Part shown: piece after piece, positions 11,124-21,872 of the stretch
How positions within the stretch are numbered: position 1 is the stretch's first letter
Layout: each line of letters starts with the position of its first letter
Assembly: GCA_030762935.1 (NCBI GenBank)
Contig: CM060897.1
Coordinates: forward strand, 109,706,176-109,770,175
Length of the DNA stretch: 64,000 nt
Direction: 5' to 3'
Origin: Hymenopus coronatus
Taxonomy: Eukaryota > Arthropoda > Insecta > Mantodea > Hymenopodidae
Notes under the pieces: generated by a model
Seen by the model: only the letters and a program-made list of their open reading frames with translations
Told to the model about the DNA's origin: nothing
Databases searched by the model: none
Made by a program: the position numbers and the translations under genes

Positions 11124-12459
11124 TACGAGGTACGTCCAGAAAGTAAATTTCGTTTGGTAATAAAATTAAATTGTTTACAGAAACAGAATAATTATTTATT
11201 GCACAAAATTCTACAACTCTTAAAATACTTTTCCACATAACTGCTGAAATTTTGCAGGCATTTGTCATAGCGTGGCACAAGTTTTTGTATACCTTCTTCA
11301 TAGAAGTTTGCCGCCTGTGTCTTCAAAAAGTTGGAAACATTTTCTTTCAGCTCTTCCGTCATTGTTGAAGTGTTGACCGCCAAGGAAAGACTTGAGATGT
11401 AAGAACAGATGAAAGTCGCTAGGAGCGAGGTCAGGGCTGTACGGAGGATGGTCAAACACGTCCCAGCCAAATCCCTGTAGGAGGTTTTACGTCACATTTG
11501 CAGTGTGTGGTCGTGCGTTGTCGTGAAGAAAAACAACACCTTTTGACAGCAATCCCCGGCGCTTATTCTGTATTGCGCGGCGCAATTTCCTAAGTGTCTC
11601 GCAATAAACATCTGCTTTGATTGTTTGACCACGCGGTAAGAAATCAATGAGTAAGATGCCTTTCCAGTCCCAGAACACTGTGCACATCATTTTTCGAGGT
11701 GACAAGATTTGTTTCGGCTTAACCTTTGCTGGGGATGAAGTGTGCCTCTATTCCATTGATTGCCGCTTACTTTCAGCGGTGTCGTAAGAAGCCCAAGTCT
11801 CATCTCCTGTGACTATCCGTGTCAGAAATTATTCGCCGTCTTCATCATAACGGGTTAAAAACTGAAGTGCACTACCCATCCGTTTTGTTTTGTGTTGCTC
11901 AGTAAGAATCTTTGGTACCCAACGTTAGCAAAGTTTACGACATTTCAGTTTTTCGGTAACAATTTCATGAATTAGCAATCGTGAGCTTTGGGAAAATTCC
12001 ATAGCGAGAACACTAATTGTAAACTTGCGGTTTTCCTGGATCTTGTCATCAATCGCGTGAACCAGTTCTTCTGTAACCAAAGATGGACGCCCACTTCGTT
12101 CTTCATCGTGCACTTCACTACGTCCTTCATTGAACTGTCGGACCCATCTTCTCACCATTGAATCACTCATCGCATTTTGTCCGTAAACTTCGCAAATTTG
12201 CCGATAAATTTCAATTGGTTTCACTTTCCTAGCATTCAGAAAACGAATCACAGATCTGATTTCACAAACGGCGGGATTTAATCAACACCGGCATTGTAAA
12301 TAAGCACAACAAAGCGTATGTGGCTGACAGCGATCTCAAAATGGTGCATGTTTCTTCTCCTTGATACAGAGCGTCTACCGCGCATGTGGGGAACTGCGAT
12401 CGCAGCGCTGCAGCGGAGATAAATTGAAACGGAACTTACTTTTTGGACGTACCTCGTAT
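11124..12459 (-). mobile_element. Mariner element with TIRs and TA duplications
   Basis: The left TIR begins CGAGGTACGTCCAGAAAGTA at 11126. The right TIR, read inward on the minus strand from 12457, begins CGAGGTACGTCCAAAAAGTA. TA dinucleotides flank both ends (11124-11125 and 12458-12459), so the element is 1,332 bp, the usual size for mariner. Removing it restores a continuous REP-A unit. The preserved TIRs contrast with a broken transposase gene inside. Confidence 0.93.
11192..12251 (-). pseudogene. Mariner transposase, disrupted
   Basis: The N-terminal part (12251-11925) shows the HTH region with MVRRWVRQFNEGR and the linker DEERSGRPS. After a frame change, 11705-11487 carries FWDWKGILLIDF (first catalytic Asp) and VVFLHDNARPH (second Asp). 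An in-frame stop follows ANVT, and the same frame resumes with YSPDLAPSDFHLF (third Asp), so all three acidic residues of the DD34D triad are visible. Another frame change lies near 11380, before the C-terminal part ending at 11192. At least three lesions make it non-functional; the enzyme would have carried out cut-and-paste transposition. Confidence 0.9.
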
Positions 12460-12849
12460 ACACCTGACAAATAATATGTATATCTTGAACTTTCTGGGAA
12501 TAGCCTCTGAAGATTACTTTATTCTGGATGAATTTTACGGAATTGTGTATAACTCGTAAACCGTAAGAGATAGACAAAAACTTACCACACAAACATTGTA
12601 GAGCACATTAAAACACACAATATATGTTATATACTCGTAGATTTTTTTCGTGGAGCTGATCTTTTGTTAGATATTCCTTGTTTTTTGGTTTCAGCCTTGA
12701 AAAATGTGTACTTTTCTCATACATGAATTTGTCAACTCGTGTCTATACAAACAAAGACACTTCAGTCACATATCAACCAGCTTTTGACTATCACTTTAAA
12801 CTTTGGTACTCCCTTATTTCGCTTATACTTACTTGTAATCTTTTAGGTT

Positions 12850-13038
12850 AAATCGAAGGATAATTGAAATCCACTTAACGATACTTAAATGAGCTCGGGG
12901 TCTATGAAACTTAAAAATTTACTTGACATACGTCTTATCAGAATGAGGGAAAATACCCGAAATAAACCTCATCCAGGTAGCTCATCCAAACCGAATTTTG
13001 AACTCGGGACCTCAGATACCACACTAAAAAGGCGGGCT
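12850..13038 (-). mobile_element. SINE-c copy, diverged
   Basis: Same order of motifs as the copy at 38470-38655 (gagctcggggtctatgaaac, catccaggtagctcatcc, gaattttgaactcgggacct), with a degraded reversed B-box-like motif at the right. The outer ends are unclear. Confidence 0.5.
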
Positions 13039-13281
13039 TTTTAAAATTCGTGGTGCTGTTTGTGTTCACAGAAACTAACTAATCACAAATGAAGTAACAG
13101 TTAAATGTTCAGTTTCTATTCTCCTAGATTCCTCTGTCCTGATATTGCAGAAGTGAACTCGACGAAATATGCTGCAACCACATCCGTCATGTGCGGTTAT
13201 AGCTGGTCAAGGCTCATATGAAACTCTGTCAATGTTTTCGCTTGATGGCAAATGACAAAGTAATACTGGAGCGTTTCAAAT
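13039..13281. other. Unassigned stretch
   Basis: Nothing recognisable. Confidence 0.4.
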
Positions 13282-13362
13282 CTAGTTAAGTTGTGAGTCC
13301 TCTGAATTAGCAAAAGCCACTGGCATCGGCGGCTTGGTCATCAACATGCCGGCGGCGAAACC
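13282..13362 (-). CDS. Candidate terminal exon of an unknown gene
   Basis: An 81-base GC-rich island (minus strand, 13362 to 13282) follows a plausible 3' splice site, CCCTGTCCGCAG. In the phase-0 frame it reads GFAAGMLMTKPPMPVAFANS, then six more residues and a TAG stop. Third positions are strongly GC-rich (GCC, GGC, ACC, AAG, CCG), like the kelch exon at 19.2-19.4 kb and unlike the AT-rich surroundings. I recognise no protein family. The kelch exon ends in phase 1, so the two cannot be joined directly. A GC-rich repeat fragment is the alternative. Confidence 0.28.
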   Translation of the reverse strand, partial: GFAAGMLMTKPPMPVAFANSEDSQLN

Positions 13363-13479
13363 CTGCGGACAGGGCCAGCAGTCATTGTAAATGTTTGTTT
13401 CAAGTATTAAGAGGCAATGCTCATCCCTTTGAGGTATTTTGCTTTTAAAATAACTCAGACCGTAAGTATTCATAGCCAC

Positions 13480-13845
13480 TTATGTACACCAAAACAGCAG
13501 AATAGATTCGATACGATACATAATTTTATGTGAGATGACAATGTAGCACCAATAAGACAGGTTTCAAACTAAAATTATAACTATAGGGATGCTATTCGTA
13601 AGTTTCATTTTAATTCACAAAATAAACTCATACTTACAAACTACACGCAACAATAATGAAGAACAAATTAATATTTATAATGGAAAATATAGTACCAGGG
13701 GCTTAGGGTTCTAAAAAAGCAATTAATAATATACACAGAAATATATTATGACAAATAATGAAAACAAAAACATACCAAAACATGTGATAACAATAATTAG
13801 AAACTTATAAATAAATAAGAGAATAATAATCGATTATGACCAAGA
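13480..13845. other. Unassigned AT-rich stretch
   Basis: A-rich, no feature seen. Confidence 0.5.
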
Positions 13846-13919
13846 AAAAATCTGATGTGTTCCATTTATATAGCTTTCGCTAGCTGTTCCATATATAAAT
13901 ATACTTACAAAAGATTATT
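13846..13919 (+). repeat. REP-A 5'-end stub
   Basis: Only the first 70 bases or so (AAAATCTGATGTGTTCC and on), followed immediately by an inverted full copy: the short arm of a tail-to-tail pair. Confidence 0.75.
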
Positions 13920-14073
13920 ACTTTCTCTTCACGTGCTATGTATATGTGTATATAGAAGGTATTGTAATGCACCCAAAATTTTGATACCGAGCTTTCTACA
14001 GGAAATACGTGTTTTGGGTTCCCCTCAATCCCAAAAAAGCATTTCTGGAAAAAGGTCTGTGTGTGTGCGTGTG

Positions 14074-14118
<45 letters not shown>

Positions 14119-14812
14119 ACAGCATAGCTCAAAAACGAAAAGACCGTTAATACCAAACTTGGTATTTAAGTTCGGAATCATGGAAGGATGCGACACGAAG
14201 AATTTCAAGAAAATCCCCCAAATCGCAGCTACCCTTACATGGAACTTTTTTCGAAAATTTTGATTTTATCAAAAATGGTTCGAAAGATTTTCATTAAAAT
14301 ATCGTATCTTAAAGATATTTACCTGATAAATAATATGTATATGTTGGATTATCTGGGAATAACCTCTGAAGACTACTTTATTCTGGATGAATTTTACGGA
14401 ATTTTGTATAGCTGCTAAACCGCAAGAGATAGACAAAAACTTACCACAGAAAAAATGTAGAGCACATTAAAACACAGAATTTATGGTATATACATTTTTT
14501 TCGTGGAGTTAATCATTTTTAGGTATTCCTTGTTTTTGGTTTCAGCTTTGAAAAACTTATACTTTTCTCATACAGGAATTTGTCATTTCGTATCCATACA
14601 AACAAAGAAACTTCAGTCACATAGCAACCAGCTTTTGATATCTCTTTAACCTATGGTTCTCCCTTATTTCGAATCTCCTTACAAGGAAGCAAGTAATAAG
14701 ACTATTTCTGCTAATTTTTTCTCGATTAGCATGAAGTAAATAGAGGCATTAGCTTTTTAATAATTTGATGCAGAGATGTAGAGAAAGCCATGCGAATGGA
14801 GCATATCAGATT
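13920..14812 (-). repeat. REP-A copy, full length
   Basis: It starts at the palindromic end (CTTTCTCTTCACGTGC, then the palindrome) and ends with GTAGAGAAAG and the outer ATGGAGCATATCAGA segment. The GT tract at 14058-14117 is greatly expanded in this copy. Confidence 0.87.
14058..14117. repeat. (GT)n tract
   Basis: Expanded GT run in the usual microsatellite position of a REP-A unit. It produces long spurious open frames of alternating Cys/Val or Thr/His. Confidence 0.95.
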
Positions 14813-15826
14813 TTTTTATTTACATCATGCTAGGCGATATAAACATTTGCAGCATTAGTCTTATTACTTGCTTCCTTGTAAGTAGTAGAGAATATATTAG
14901 GCTAAAGCGATAGTAAAATCTTTTAAAAGCTGGTCACTATGTGAAACAATTGAGTTTCGGTTCGCGTTGCATGGTCCCGTTTGAAAAAAAACTTGGTTTA
15001 AAATTGAAAGCGATAACAAGGAATATCTCGAAAACGGCCAGCTCTACAAGAAAAACACATACGACATAAATTACATGCTTCAAAGAGATCTATTCCTTTT
15101 GTATAGTAGCTTTTATCTATGTCTTACAGTTAGTCGTTATACAAAATTCTAGGACTGCGCCAAGGCCGAGTGGTTAGATCACTCGCCTCTCACCTAGACG
15201 GCCGGGGTTCGATCCCAAGCGACTGCACGTGAGATTTTGTAGTGGACAAAGCGGCGCTGGGCGGGTTTTCTCCGGGTACTCCGGTTTCCCCCGCCATCAC
15301 ATTCCACTGGTGCTCCATCATCATTCATGTGTCATCAGTCACCGCCTGCGGTCCCATAAGTAGTTAAAGCGGGCGTTAAACACTACCAAAAAAAATGCAA
15401 AATTCTACAAAATTCATCCAAGGTAAAGAGGTCTTTAGAAGCTTTTTTCAGAAAATTCAAACCTTTCAGTTTATTTTATGTACATATCTTTAATATACTG
15501 CATTTTAATCCAAATTGTTACAGCTACTTTTGGGAAAAACATCATTTTCAACTTTCTCCATGTAAAGGGAGGTTTATGGTGGGGGTATTTTCTTGAAAAT
15601 ATTCGTGTCGCATCTGTGGAAGAAACATAAATACTAAGTTTGGTATTTATTGGTGTTTTTCTTTTTGAGCTATGCTGTAAACAAATACATACGGGGATCT
15701 TTCCTAAAAAGGCTTTTTTTGGAATATGGGGACCTCAAAACATTTATTTCCGGTGAAATATCGACATCAAATTTTTGAGTGGAATACAATACCTTCTCTA
15801 ACTCGTATATTAAGGTTAGAGAAAGT
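14813..15826 (+). repeat. REP-A copy carrying a SINE-a insertion
   Basis: It picks up just inside the 5' end at 14813, is split by the SINE at 15152-15397, and runs to GAGAAAGT at 15826. Together with the preceding inverted copy it forms a head-to-head junction. Confidence 0.82.
15142..15407 (+). mobile_element. SINE-a, tRNA-derived, with 10-bp TSD
   Basis: The 5' part looks tRNA-derived: an A-box-like GCCGAGTGGTTAG and a B-box GGGGTTCGATCCC about 30 nt on. The body (caaagcggcgctgggcgggt ... ccgcctgcggtcc) ends GGGCGTTAAACACTA plus an A-rich tail. The duplication CAAAATTCTA flanks the insert (15142-15151 and 15398-15407), so the SINE is 15152-15397. Transcription would be from an internal RNA polymerase III promoter, with mobilisation by LINE machinery. 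Confidence 0.9.
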
Positions 15827-16440
15827 AGTAAAAATACCAGAAGAATAAATAATGGGTTAGACAAGGTTGTCCATTGTCACCTATTTTGTTTAATTAAATT
15901 TATATATAAGTGATATTGCCAGAGAATGGCAAAATAATTTAGAAGTACATTTTAAAGTAAATAACACCAAATTAGAACTATTGTTGTTTGCAGACGATGT
16001 CGTCTTAATAAGTGACTCACAAGTAAATATGCAAAAGACTCTACAAAATTTGAACAAAATAAGCCAAATTATACCTAATATTAAAATATCACCAAACAAA
16101 ATAAAACGATGGCTTTTAAAGGACTGCAAACAGTAAGAGAAAGCATAGTAATAAACGAGGGAATACCGGAAGAAACAAACTGTTTTAATTATTTAGGCTG
16201 CAGTGTCTCATATAAGCCTGCCAAGGCGAGTGTAGTCCTGCACCGAGAGCGTAAAGTCAGTGAACTACAGCGATGATGCAATTGACTGTTCTTTAATAAG
16301 ACAGCGAACGATATTTAAAACAGGAAGAAATATCAGCTCGAAGAAAATGCGGTGAGCAAGTCTAAATCGCCTCGCATGATTGCATAACATGGACAAGTGC
16401 ATTATTAGAAGAGAATTTCAGGAATATTATGAGTTTAAAA

Positions 16441-16722
16441 TCTCTGATGTTACATTCATATGACTTTTCATGTAAAGTATAGCCTGGGGCGAGGAGAGTT
16501 TCATAAAATCTTCGTGTTGCATCCTCGGAAGATGCTGGACGTAAATTTCAACCTCGGCAATTAATGGACTTTCCAGTTTTGAGTTATGCTTTTTACAAAC
16601 ACTTAGGCACACATGCGGATCTTTTTCTAAAAATTATTCTATTCACTCAGAGGTCCTCAAAGCATGTATTTTACGTGAACTCTCGGTAATATTTCTACTA
16701 TTTATGTGGTAGAAAAAGTAAA
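16441..16722 (+). repeat. REP-A fragment inside the LINE relic
   Basis: Two parts of the unit, the outer 5' end and the last 240 bases, are joined by an internal deletion and end GTAGAAAAAGT. Confidence 0.7.
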
Positions 16723-16865
16723 AATAAATCCCTACTCAGTGGAAATTATTACAATTTTGCAAGAGAGATTTATAGTGAAAATAGTGAAATAGATTGGATT
16801 TTGATATTAAGGGGGCAAAAATAAAAGGAGTGTACTGAGTAGATATTCTGACGTTCTGGCTGCAG

Positions 16866-16884
16866 TGATATATATATATATATA
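16866..16884. repeat. (TA)n tract
   Basis: Short TA dinucleotide run in the LINE relic. Confidence 0.8.
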
Positions 16885-17959
16885 ATGCAGCCTGGACTCA
16901 CAGTGGCACTATCTAAGTGTTGGCGGAAGAATGATAACAGTCCAGAAGAAGTAAGGTATAAGACAAAAGACAGTGCTGACCAGCTTATTATTGTTCACAG
17001 AGTTTGGGAAATGGGATTTATTCCAAGTTCTTGCCTTATTTGTGTTTCCAAGTGTAGCACATTTTATTACCAGAGAGAGAACTTTTCTAACGTATTATTG
17101 CATTTTAATTATATATAATATATATAAATAAACTTAGGATGTACACACACGCACACACATACACACCAAAATTGGGCAAAGCGGTATACAAGCAGATTCC
17201 ATTCAAGCTGGTATATGTATGCAGCGTTCTAATCGTTCGAATTTTTCTAATTGGACTATACAGAGGGGAAGAGAGCCGTTATGCGTACAAGTGGCGCTCT
17301 CCGATGCAGCACCACACTCGCCTTGGTCGCCTTATATTTAAAAAATAATGGCATAATAAACAAATGTAACCACATATACGGTACCATCAAATGAATCTTA
17401 ACTTCTACAAGGAAAGCGACATAAATAAAAATTTACAAAGTGATGGCTGTTCCAGTGTTAATCTATGGATCAGAATTTGGACAGTGACTAAACAAATGAA
17501 AAGAAAGATAGAAACAGATACGAGTTTTCTGAGATCATTAAAGTGAATTAGTTTTTAACTCCTGGTTTTATTTGTTTACCAGTTTGTATAAAAATAATAC
17601 CTATTAGGATTGTGGTTGGGAAGAATTATATTTAAATATAGACTAAATTACAGGTTTAATTTATTTAAATATTATGGATACATGATTTTTTCAGGTTCTA
17701 TATGATTTATGTCTTTAATTTTTAGTTAAACATAATATTTTACTTACAGTCAAAAAGTACTGAATTATAAATCTTCCTTATTTAGTTGAAAATAAGCAAG
17801 AAGCAAACTAATTGTAATCTAAGACACGTAGCAGGATACAGAGTATAAGAAGGAGGAGTGAAGACAAAGATAAATAATTAAAAATCTTCAATACACTAGA
17901 AAGAATGAAAGAAAATCAAAACAATTGGTATCAACAGTAGATAGTGTGGATAAACCCGC

Positions 17960-18372
17960 TACACCTAGAGGACTTCAGAGGCTAATCTCAAACAATTTAA
18001 GACATATCTTTTGTCATTTAAATGCCTTTAATTTACGGTTTTTAATCAAAATTGTTAGAGCCATTTTTTTAGAAAAATAAACATCTGCAAAAACTTTTTA
18101 AGGGTAGTTTGGGATTGAGGATGTTCTTAAAAATCTTCATGTTGCAACTTTGGGAGACACTGAACCTAAGTACCTCGTTTTTTAGTTATACTGTGCACAG
18201 ATGCACACATAGACAGAAGCACTCAGTGCCCTGTTTCTGAAAATGTTTCTTTTTGGGATTCAGGGGTCTCAAAATATATATTTCCGGTGAAATCTCGTTA
18301 TCAAGTTTTTTATTGCAATACAATACATTTTCTATCTATGTACTATGTACGTTGTACGTATGTGCTAGTAAA
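17960..18372 (+). repeat. REP-A 3' half
   Basis: From the mid-unit segment (cttcagaggctaatctc) to the palindromic end, which here reads ACTATGTACGTTGTACGTAT and is therefore altered at its centre. Confidence 0.8.
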
Positions 18373-18725
18373 GTATAAATGTGTAATTTAATGTTACCTT
18401 TAAGGAATGCAGACAAATCTTAAAGTATTATTTTAATAACGAAACTGAAGGAATGCCAATGAAACATATAATTATGAGTAAAAGACACTGTTAACATCGT
18501 CTTCATGGGAGTATAACTATTTGGGATGGAAGCACATTATCAATGTTTATTTGCATTTGTAACAGTCATCGACCGTTTGTGCGTGATGTCGGAGCCATCG
18601 CATAGGATGAGAGGACAGCAATTTCAAAGAGCGGCCAAAACCGGACGGCGGAGGAAGAGCCACTATGGACGATCCCTAACCGATAACAACAGTTCTACAT
18701 TCCGAAGCGGGGAGCGCTAGGAGTC
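18373..18725. other. Unassigned stretch
   Basis: GC content rises towards 18.6-18.7 kb, but no frame resembles a known protein. Confidence 0.45.
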
Positions 18726-18729
18726 CGCG

Positions 18730-18985
18730 CCTCAGGTCTGACAAAACTGCCTGGGTCTACAGAGGACTCCCGCCGCTCAGAGCTGAATTTCAAGAGCGCA
18801 GTCATCACCATGAAAGGGCACCAACACCGCACTCCTCCCTCGCCAATACTTACAACCCTGAAAGAGAGCGGTTGGACCAAAAGGAGATGAAATGAAGGAT
18901 CAGGAAGTTGTGGAGAACAAAGAAACCTCCCCGACAGAAATCGGCCGCGGGAATCGATCGCACGACCTCCAGAATTGGCCCATCG
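18730..18985 (-). mobile_element. SINE-e-like repeat
   Basis: The segment cctgaaagagagcggttgga ... ggagatgaaatgaagg ... atcgcacgacctcc recurs in similar order at 54168-54360, which marks a dispersed GC-richer repeat. The right end has a weak reversed B-box. The family is not recognised, and the limits are approximate. Confidence 0.5.
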
Positions 18986-19221
18986 GTTATTATTTTAAGT
19001 TTCTTTAACTACAATAATTGAAAAGAAATAGAGTATTGTGTGTTATTATTTATATTAATATATAACACCAAAATATTTTTATCTTAGATACCAAGCTCCA
19101 AGAGATCAACGAAGTATCTACGGTGCAGTTAACCCCAGGCAAGACATTTACATCTGTAATAAAATAATGTTAGAAATTGGCGCAACAATCAAAATAAAAA
19201 AAACAAACATAATAAACTCAC

Positions 19222-19396
19222 CGAGGCTGTAGCGCCAGAGGTCCTTAAGAGGAAGGTTGCCGTTGCGTCCGCCGAGGAGATAGACGTGTCCACCGAGCAG
19301 AGTGGCGCTGTGCTTGGCTCGGGACGAGGGGGCGGGACCGTCCGGGGTTGGTGTCACGGCACTCCACATTCCCCGGCTCCCTCGCCTCACCACCAC
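19222..19396 (-). CDS. Internal exon encoding a kelch repeat
   Basis: Minus-strand exon of 175 bases bounded by a good acceptor (TTGCGTCTGTTGCAG, just above 19396) and donor (G/GTGAGT at 19221-19216). It starts in phase 0 and ends one base into a codon. The 58 residues include SSRAKHSATLLGGHVYLLGG and NGNLPLKDLWRYSL, a classic kelch strand set: small hydrophobics, the GG doublet and a following Trp spaced as in one beta-propeller blade. Kelch propellers bind protein partners. Flanking exons are not visible within the window, so introns must be long. Codon third positions are GC-rich. I cannot tell which kelch protein this is. Confidence 0.85.
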
Positions 19397-19591
19397 CTGC
19401 AACAGACGCAACACTTATATCATCTTCCCCTTCTCGATTCTTACAACATCTTGCAGTTGCCAACACTCCCTTCTTTTCATGGACATGTATGACTGAAACA
19501 TTTAAATTCCAAACAGATAATGTTTTTTTAACTTTATACCACATGTGTAATATAATGTAAATAAGTTACACTGTAAATTTAATTCCTTTTA

Positions 19592-19770
19592 ACTTTCTCT
19601 ACACATGCTGTGTACATAGTATATAGGAAATGTATTGTATTGCACCCAAATATTCGATACAAAGATTGCACCAAAAATATGTTTTGAGACCCCCTAAATC
19701 CGTAAAAAAACATTTTTAGAAAAGGATACGTGTGTGTGTGCCTGTGGACAGCATAGCTCAAAAACGAAAA
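19592..19770 (-). repeat. REP-A 3'-end fragment
   Basis: Starts ACTTTCTCTACACATGCTG with the palindrome and stops after the segment CAGCATAGCTCAAAAACG. Confidence 0.8.
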
Positions 19771-19952
19771 GTAGGGACATAAGAGAATATGCTAGGCTAA
19801 ATCGATAGTCACATCTTTTAAAAACTGGTCTTATATGAACAACAGAAATTCGGTTCACTTTGCATAGCCTGCAGTAAAACAAGAAAGATAAATGGAAACG
19901 TCACTTTCTGTTGAGAAAAGTTAAAGACATTTACAAATTGAAAGAATATCTT
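19771..19952 (+). repeat. REP-A 5'-part fragment
   Basis: The segment following the 5' end (aggctaaatcgatagtcaca) is joined tail-first to the preceding inverted fragment. Confidence 0.7.
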
Positions 19953-20549
19953 ACACTCACATGACTTTCTCTAGCTGTTCTACAAACCGCTTACACAATA
20001 TTCTTCTTTGTGCACCTTGCTAATCGAGGAACTCATTAGTACAATGTTCTTATTACTTAGTTCTTATAAGTAAGAAGAAAATAAGGCAATACACTAAGCT
20101 AAACGGATATTCAAATGTTTTAAAAGCTGTCGTTATGCGATTGTCATTACAAATCGCTTCATTACTTGGCCAGGAGTAGAAGAAAAGAAAAACGGACACT
20201 CCCCTCTGAGAAAAGTATAAGTACTTCACAACTGAAACTAATAACAATGAATACCTCGAAAACGGTAAGCTCCACGAAAAAAAAATTATATGCTGTAAGT
20301 TGTGTATTTTAACAAATCATACATTTTTTTGTATAGTAAGTTTTTGTCTATCTCTTACGGTTTACTAGTTATACCAAATTAAGCAAAATTCATTCAGAAT
20401 AAACAGGTCTTGAGAAGCTATTCCCAGAAAATTCAAGATATACATTTTATTTGTCAGGTAGATATCCTTAATATATGATATTTTAATCAAAATCGTTAGA
20501 GCCATTTTTAAGAAAATCAAAATCTTCGAAAAAAATTCCATGTAAAGAG
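19953..20549 (+). repeat. REP-A copy truncated at an (ATA)n run
   Basis: Begins at the outer end (cactcacatgactttctct) and runs to the segment CCATGTAAAGAG, where it passes into an ATA repeat. Confidence 0.8.
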
Positions 20550-20551
20550 TC

Positions 20552-20581
<30 letters not shown>
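20550..20581. repeat. (ATA)n microsatellite
   Basis: About ten ATA units adjoining the broken REP-A copy. Confidence 0.9.
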
Positions 20582-20583
<2 letters not shown>

Positions 20584-21022
20584 GAGGTATAGTAACATTA
20601 AAGTAATATAAATATATTTTTAATAGAATCAATAATACATTTCTGTAAAATGGCTATGCAGCAAATTTATTGATCCTCCAAGGAGACGGTGATATTAAAA
20701 TCTTATTATATTCTTCTTCAGAATTATTCTTCTTCGACCATATTCCAAGAGGCAAGGAAGTACCTGGCGATCGTCCCACAAGCATGCATTTCTTGGATTT
20801 CTATTTACCTAGAAACATATCATTTTGGGATCGTTTACCTCTAAGTTGGTCAATATTCAATTTAGGTAACTGAAACGCATATTCTGCAATAAGTTAATAT
20901 ATTAAAAATACCTATAAGAATTAAATTTCCTACTAATTTTATTGTACTTACTATTAGACTATATTGTGCCAATATAGTCTAAAACAAAGATAATTACACA
21001 AAACCAAACAAACAAAAATATG
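20582..21022. other. Unassigned stretch with a short perfect hairpin
   Basis: No recognised element. It includes a 67-codon open frame (20670-20873) with no family resemblance, and the hairpin at 20954-20982. Confidence 0.5.
20954..20982. repeat. Perfect hairpin, 13-bp arms and 3-nt loop
   Basis: TTAGACTATATTG, loop TGC, CAATATAGTCTAA. Confidence 0.9.
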
Positions 21023-21680
21023 TTTCTTTCACATGACATTCTGCGACGAACTAAACTTAAGGAAACTTATTCTTCCAATTACTTCATGCATAAACATGCC
21101 ATATTACTTAATTCCTTGTACGTACAATGGGAACATAGACTAACAAATACAACAACAACAAAAAAACTTCACACTTGAGCAAAATAAACGTATTTACACC
21201 ACTAAACAACGAATAAATTGGATATGGTTAACTCATAAAACAACATATATCATAAATTGTATGAATTAACGAGATATACAGCTTTTGTTATACAAAAGTC
21301 ATCCTGAATGAAGATGGTTTTAGAGGCTATTTCCTGAAATTTCAGAACATACACTTTACTTTTAATTAAAATAGCTTATACACGGTATTTTAAATAAAAT
21401 CGAAATCGAAATTTTCGCAAAATGTTCCATGTAAAGAATGGTTTGAGGTGAGAGATTTTCTTGAAAATATTCATGTCGTGACTTCAAAGGATACTGAACT
21501 AAAATATCAACTTTGATATTTAATGGTACTTTCGTTTTTGAGTTATAGAGATCATAAACACACTCTACACATAGGGACATACACGGATTTTTTTATAAAT
21601 ATGTTTTTTATTCCTGCGTCCTTAAAACAGATATTTCAGGTCAAATTACGGCATCGAATGTTTGGAATACCCACTGTATA
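21023..21680 (+). repeat. REP-A copy, diverged
   Basis: Outer end at tttcacatgacattctg; it runs to the segment before the palindrome and is then replaced by an inverted fragment. Confidence 0.7.
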
Positions 21681-21699
21681 CATTGATAAAAATAATAAC

Positions 21700-21872
21700 A
21701 AATTCTTGGATATAAAATTTGGTATTTGACTTAAATATCTTACAAAGATAGAACAATAACATTTTGAAGAGAAGGGCTCTCATTAAAAACTACTTTTTAC
21801 AAGGAAATATTTTTAAAAACGTTTATTTTCTCACATCTGGCTATAACGAGCTTTCTTAAAACACCAAATGTA
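21700..21872 (-). repeat. REP-A middle fragment
   Basis: Segment ttggtatttgacttaaatat through the CTATAACGAG part, inverted relative to the copy on its left. Confidence 0.65.

Larger units (their letters stand above)
10751..12840 (-). repeat. REP-A copy interrupted by a mariner
   Basis: It opens with ACTTTCTCTA and the palindrome ACTATATACATAGT, carries a GT-rich tract near 10890-10925, is split at a TA by the mariner at 11126-12457, and continues exactly in register (cacctgacaaataatatgta) to about 12840, where the outer end is lost. Confidence 0.85.
15845..17965 (+). pseudogene. LINE relic with reverse transcriptase pieces
   Basis: Near 15855-15900 one frame gives VRQGCPLSPILFN, followed by LFADDVVLISDS (about 15988-16023), the RT catalytic FADD box, and a tail containing KIS. 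About 17430-17470 gives YKVMAVPVLIYGSE and about 17880-17930 gives LKIFNTLERMKENQNNW, the segments that follow RT in the same kind of element. Stops, frame changes, a REP-A fragment and a TA repeat break it up. It is an old, dispersed copy of one element rather than several genes. Confidence 0.7.

Noticed and set aside
13855..14263. Several overlapping open frames rich in CV or TH
   Set aside because: They are readings of the GT tract inside a REP-A copy.
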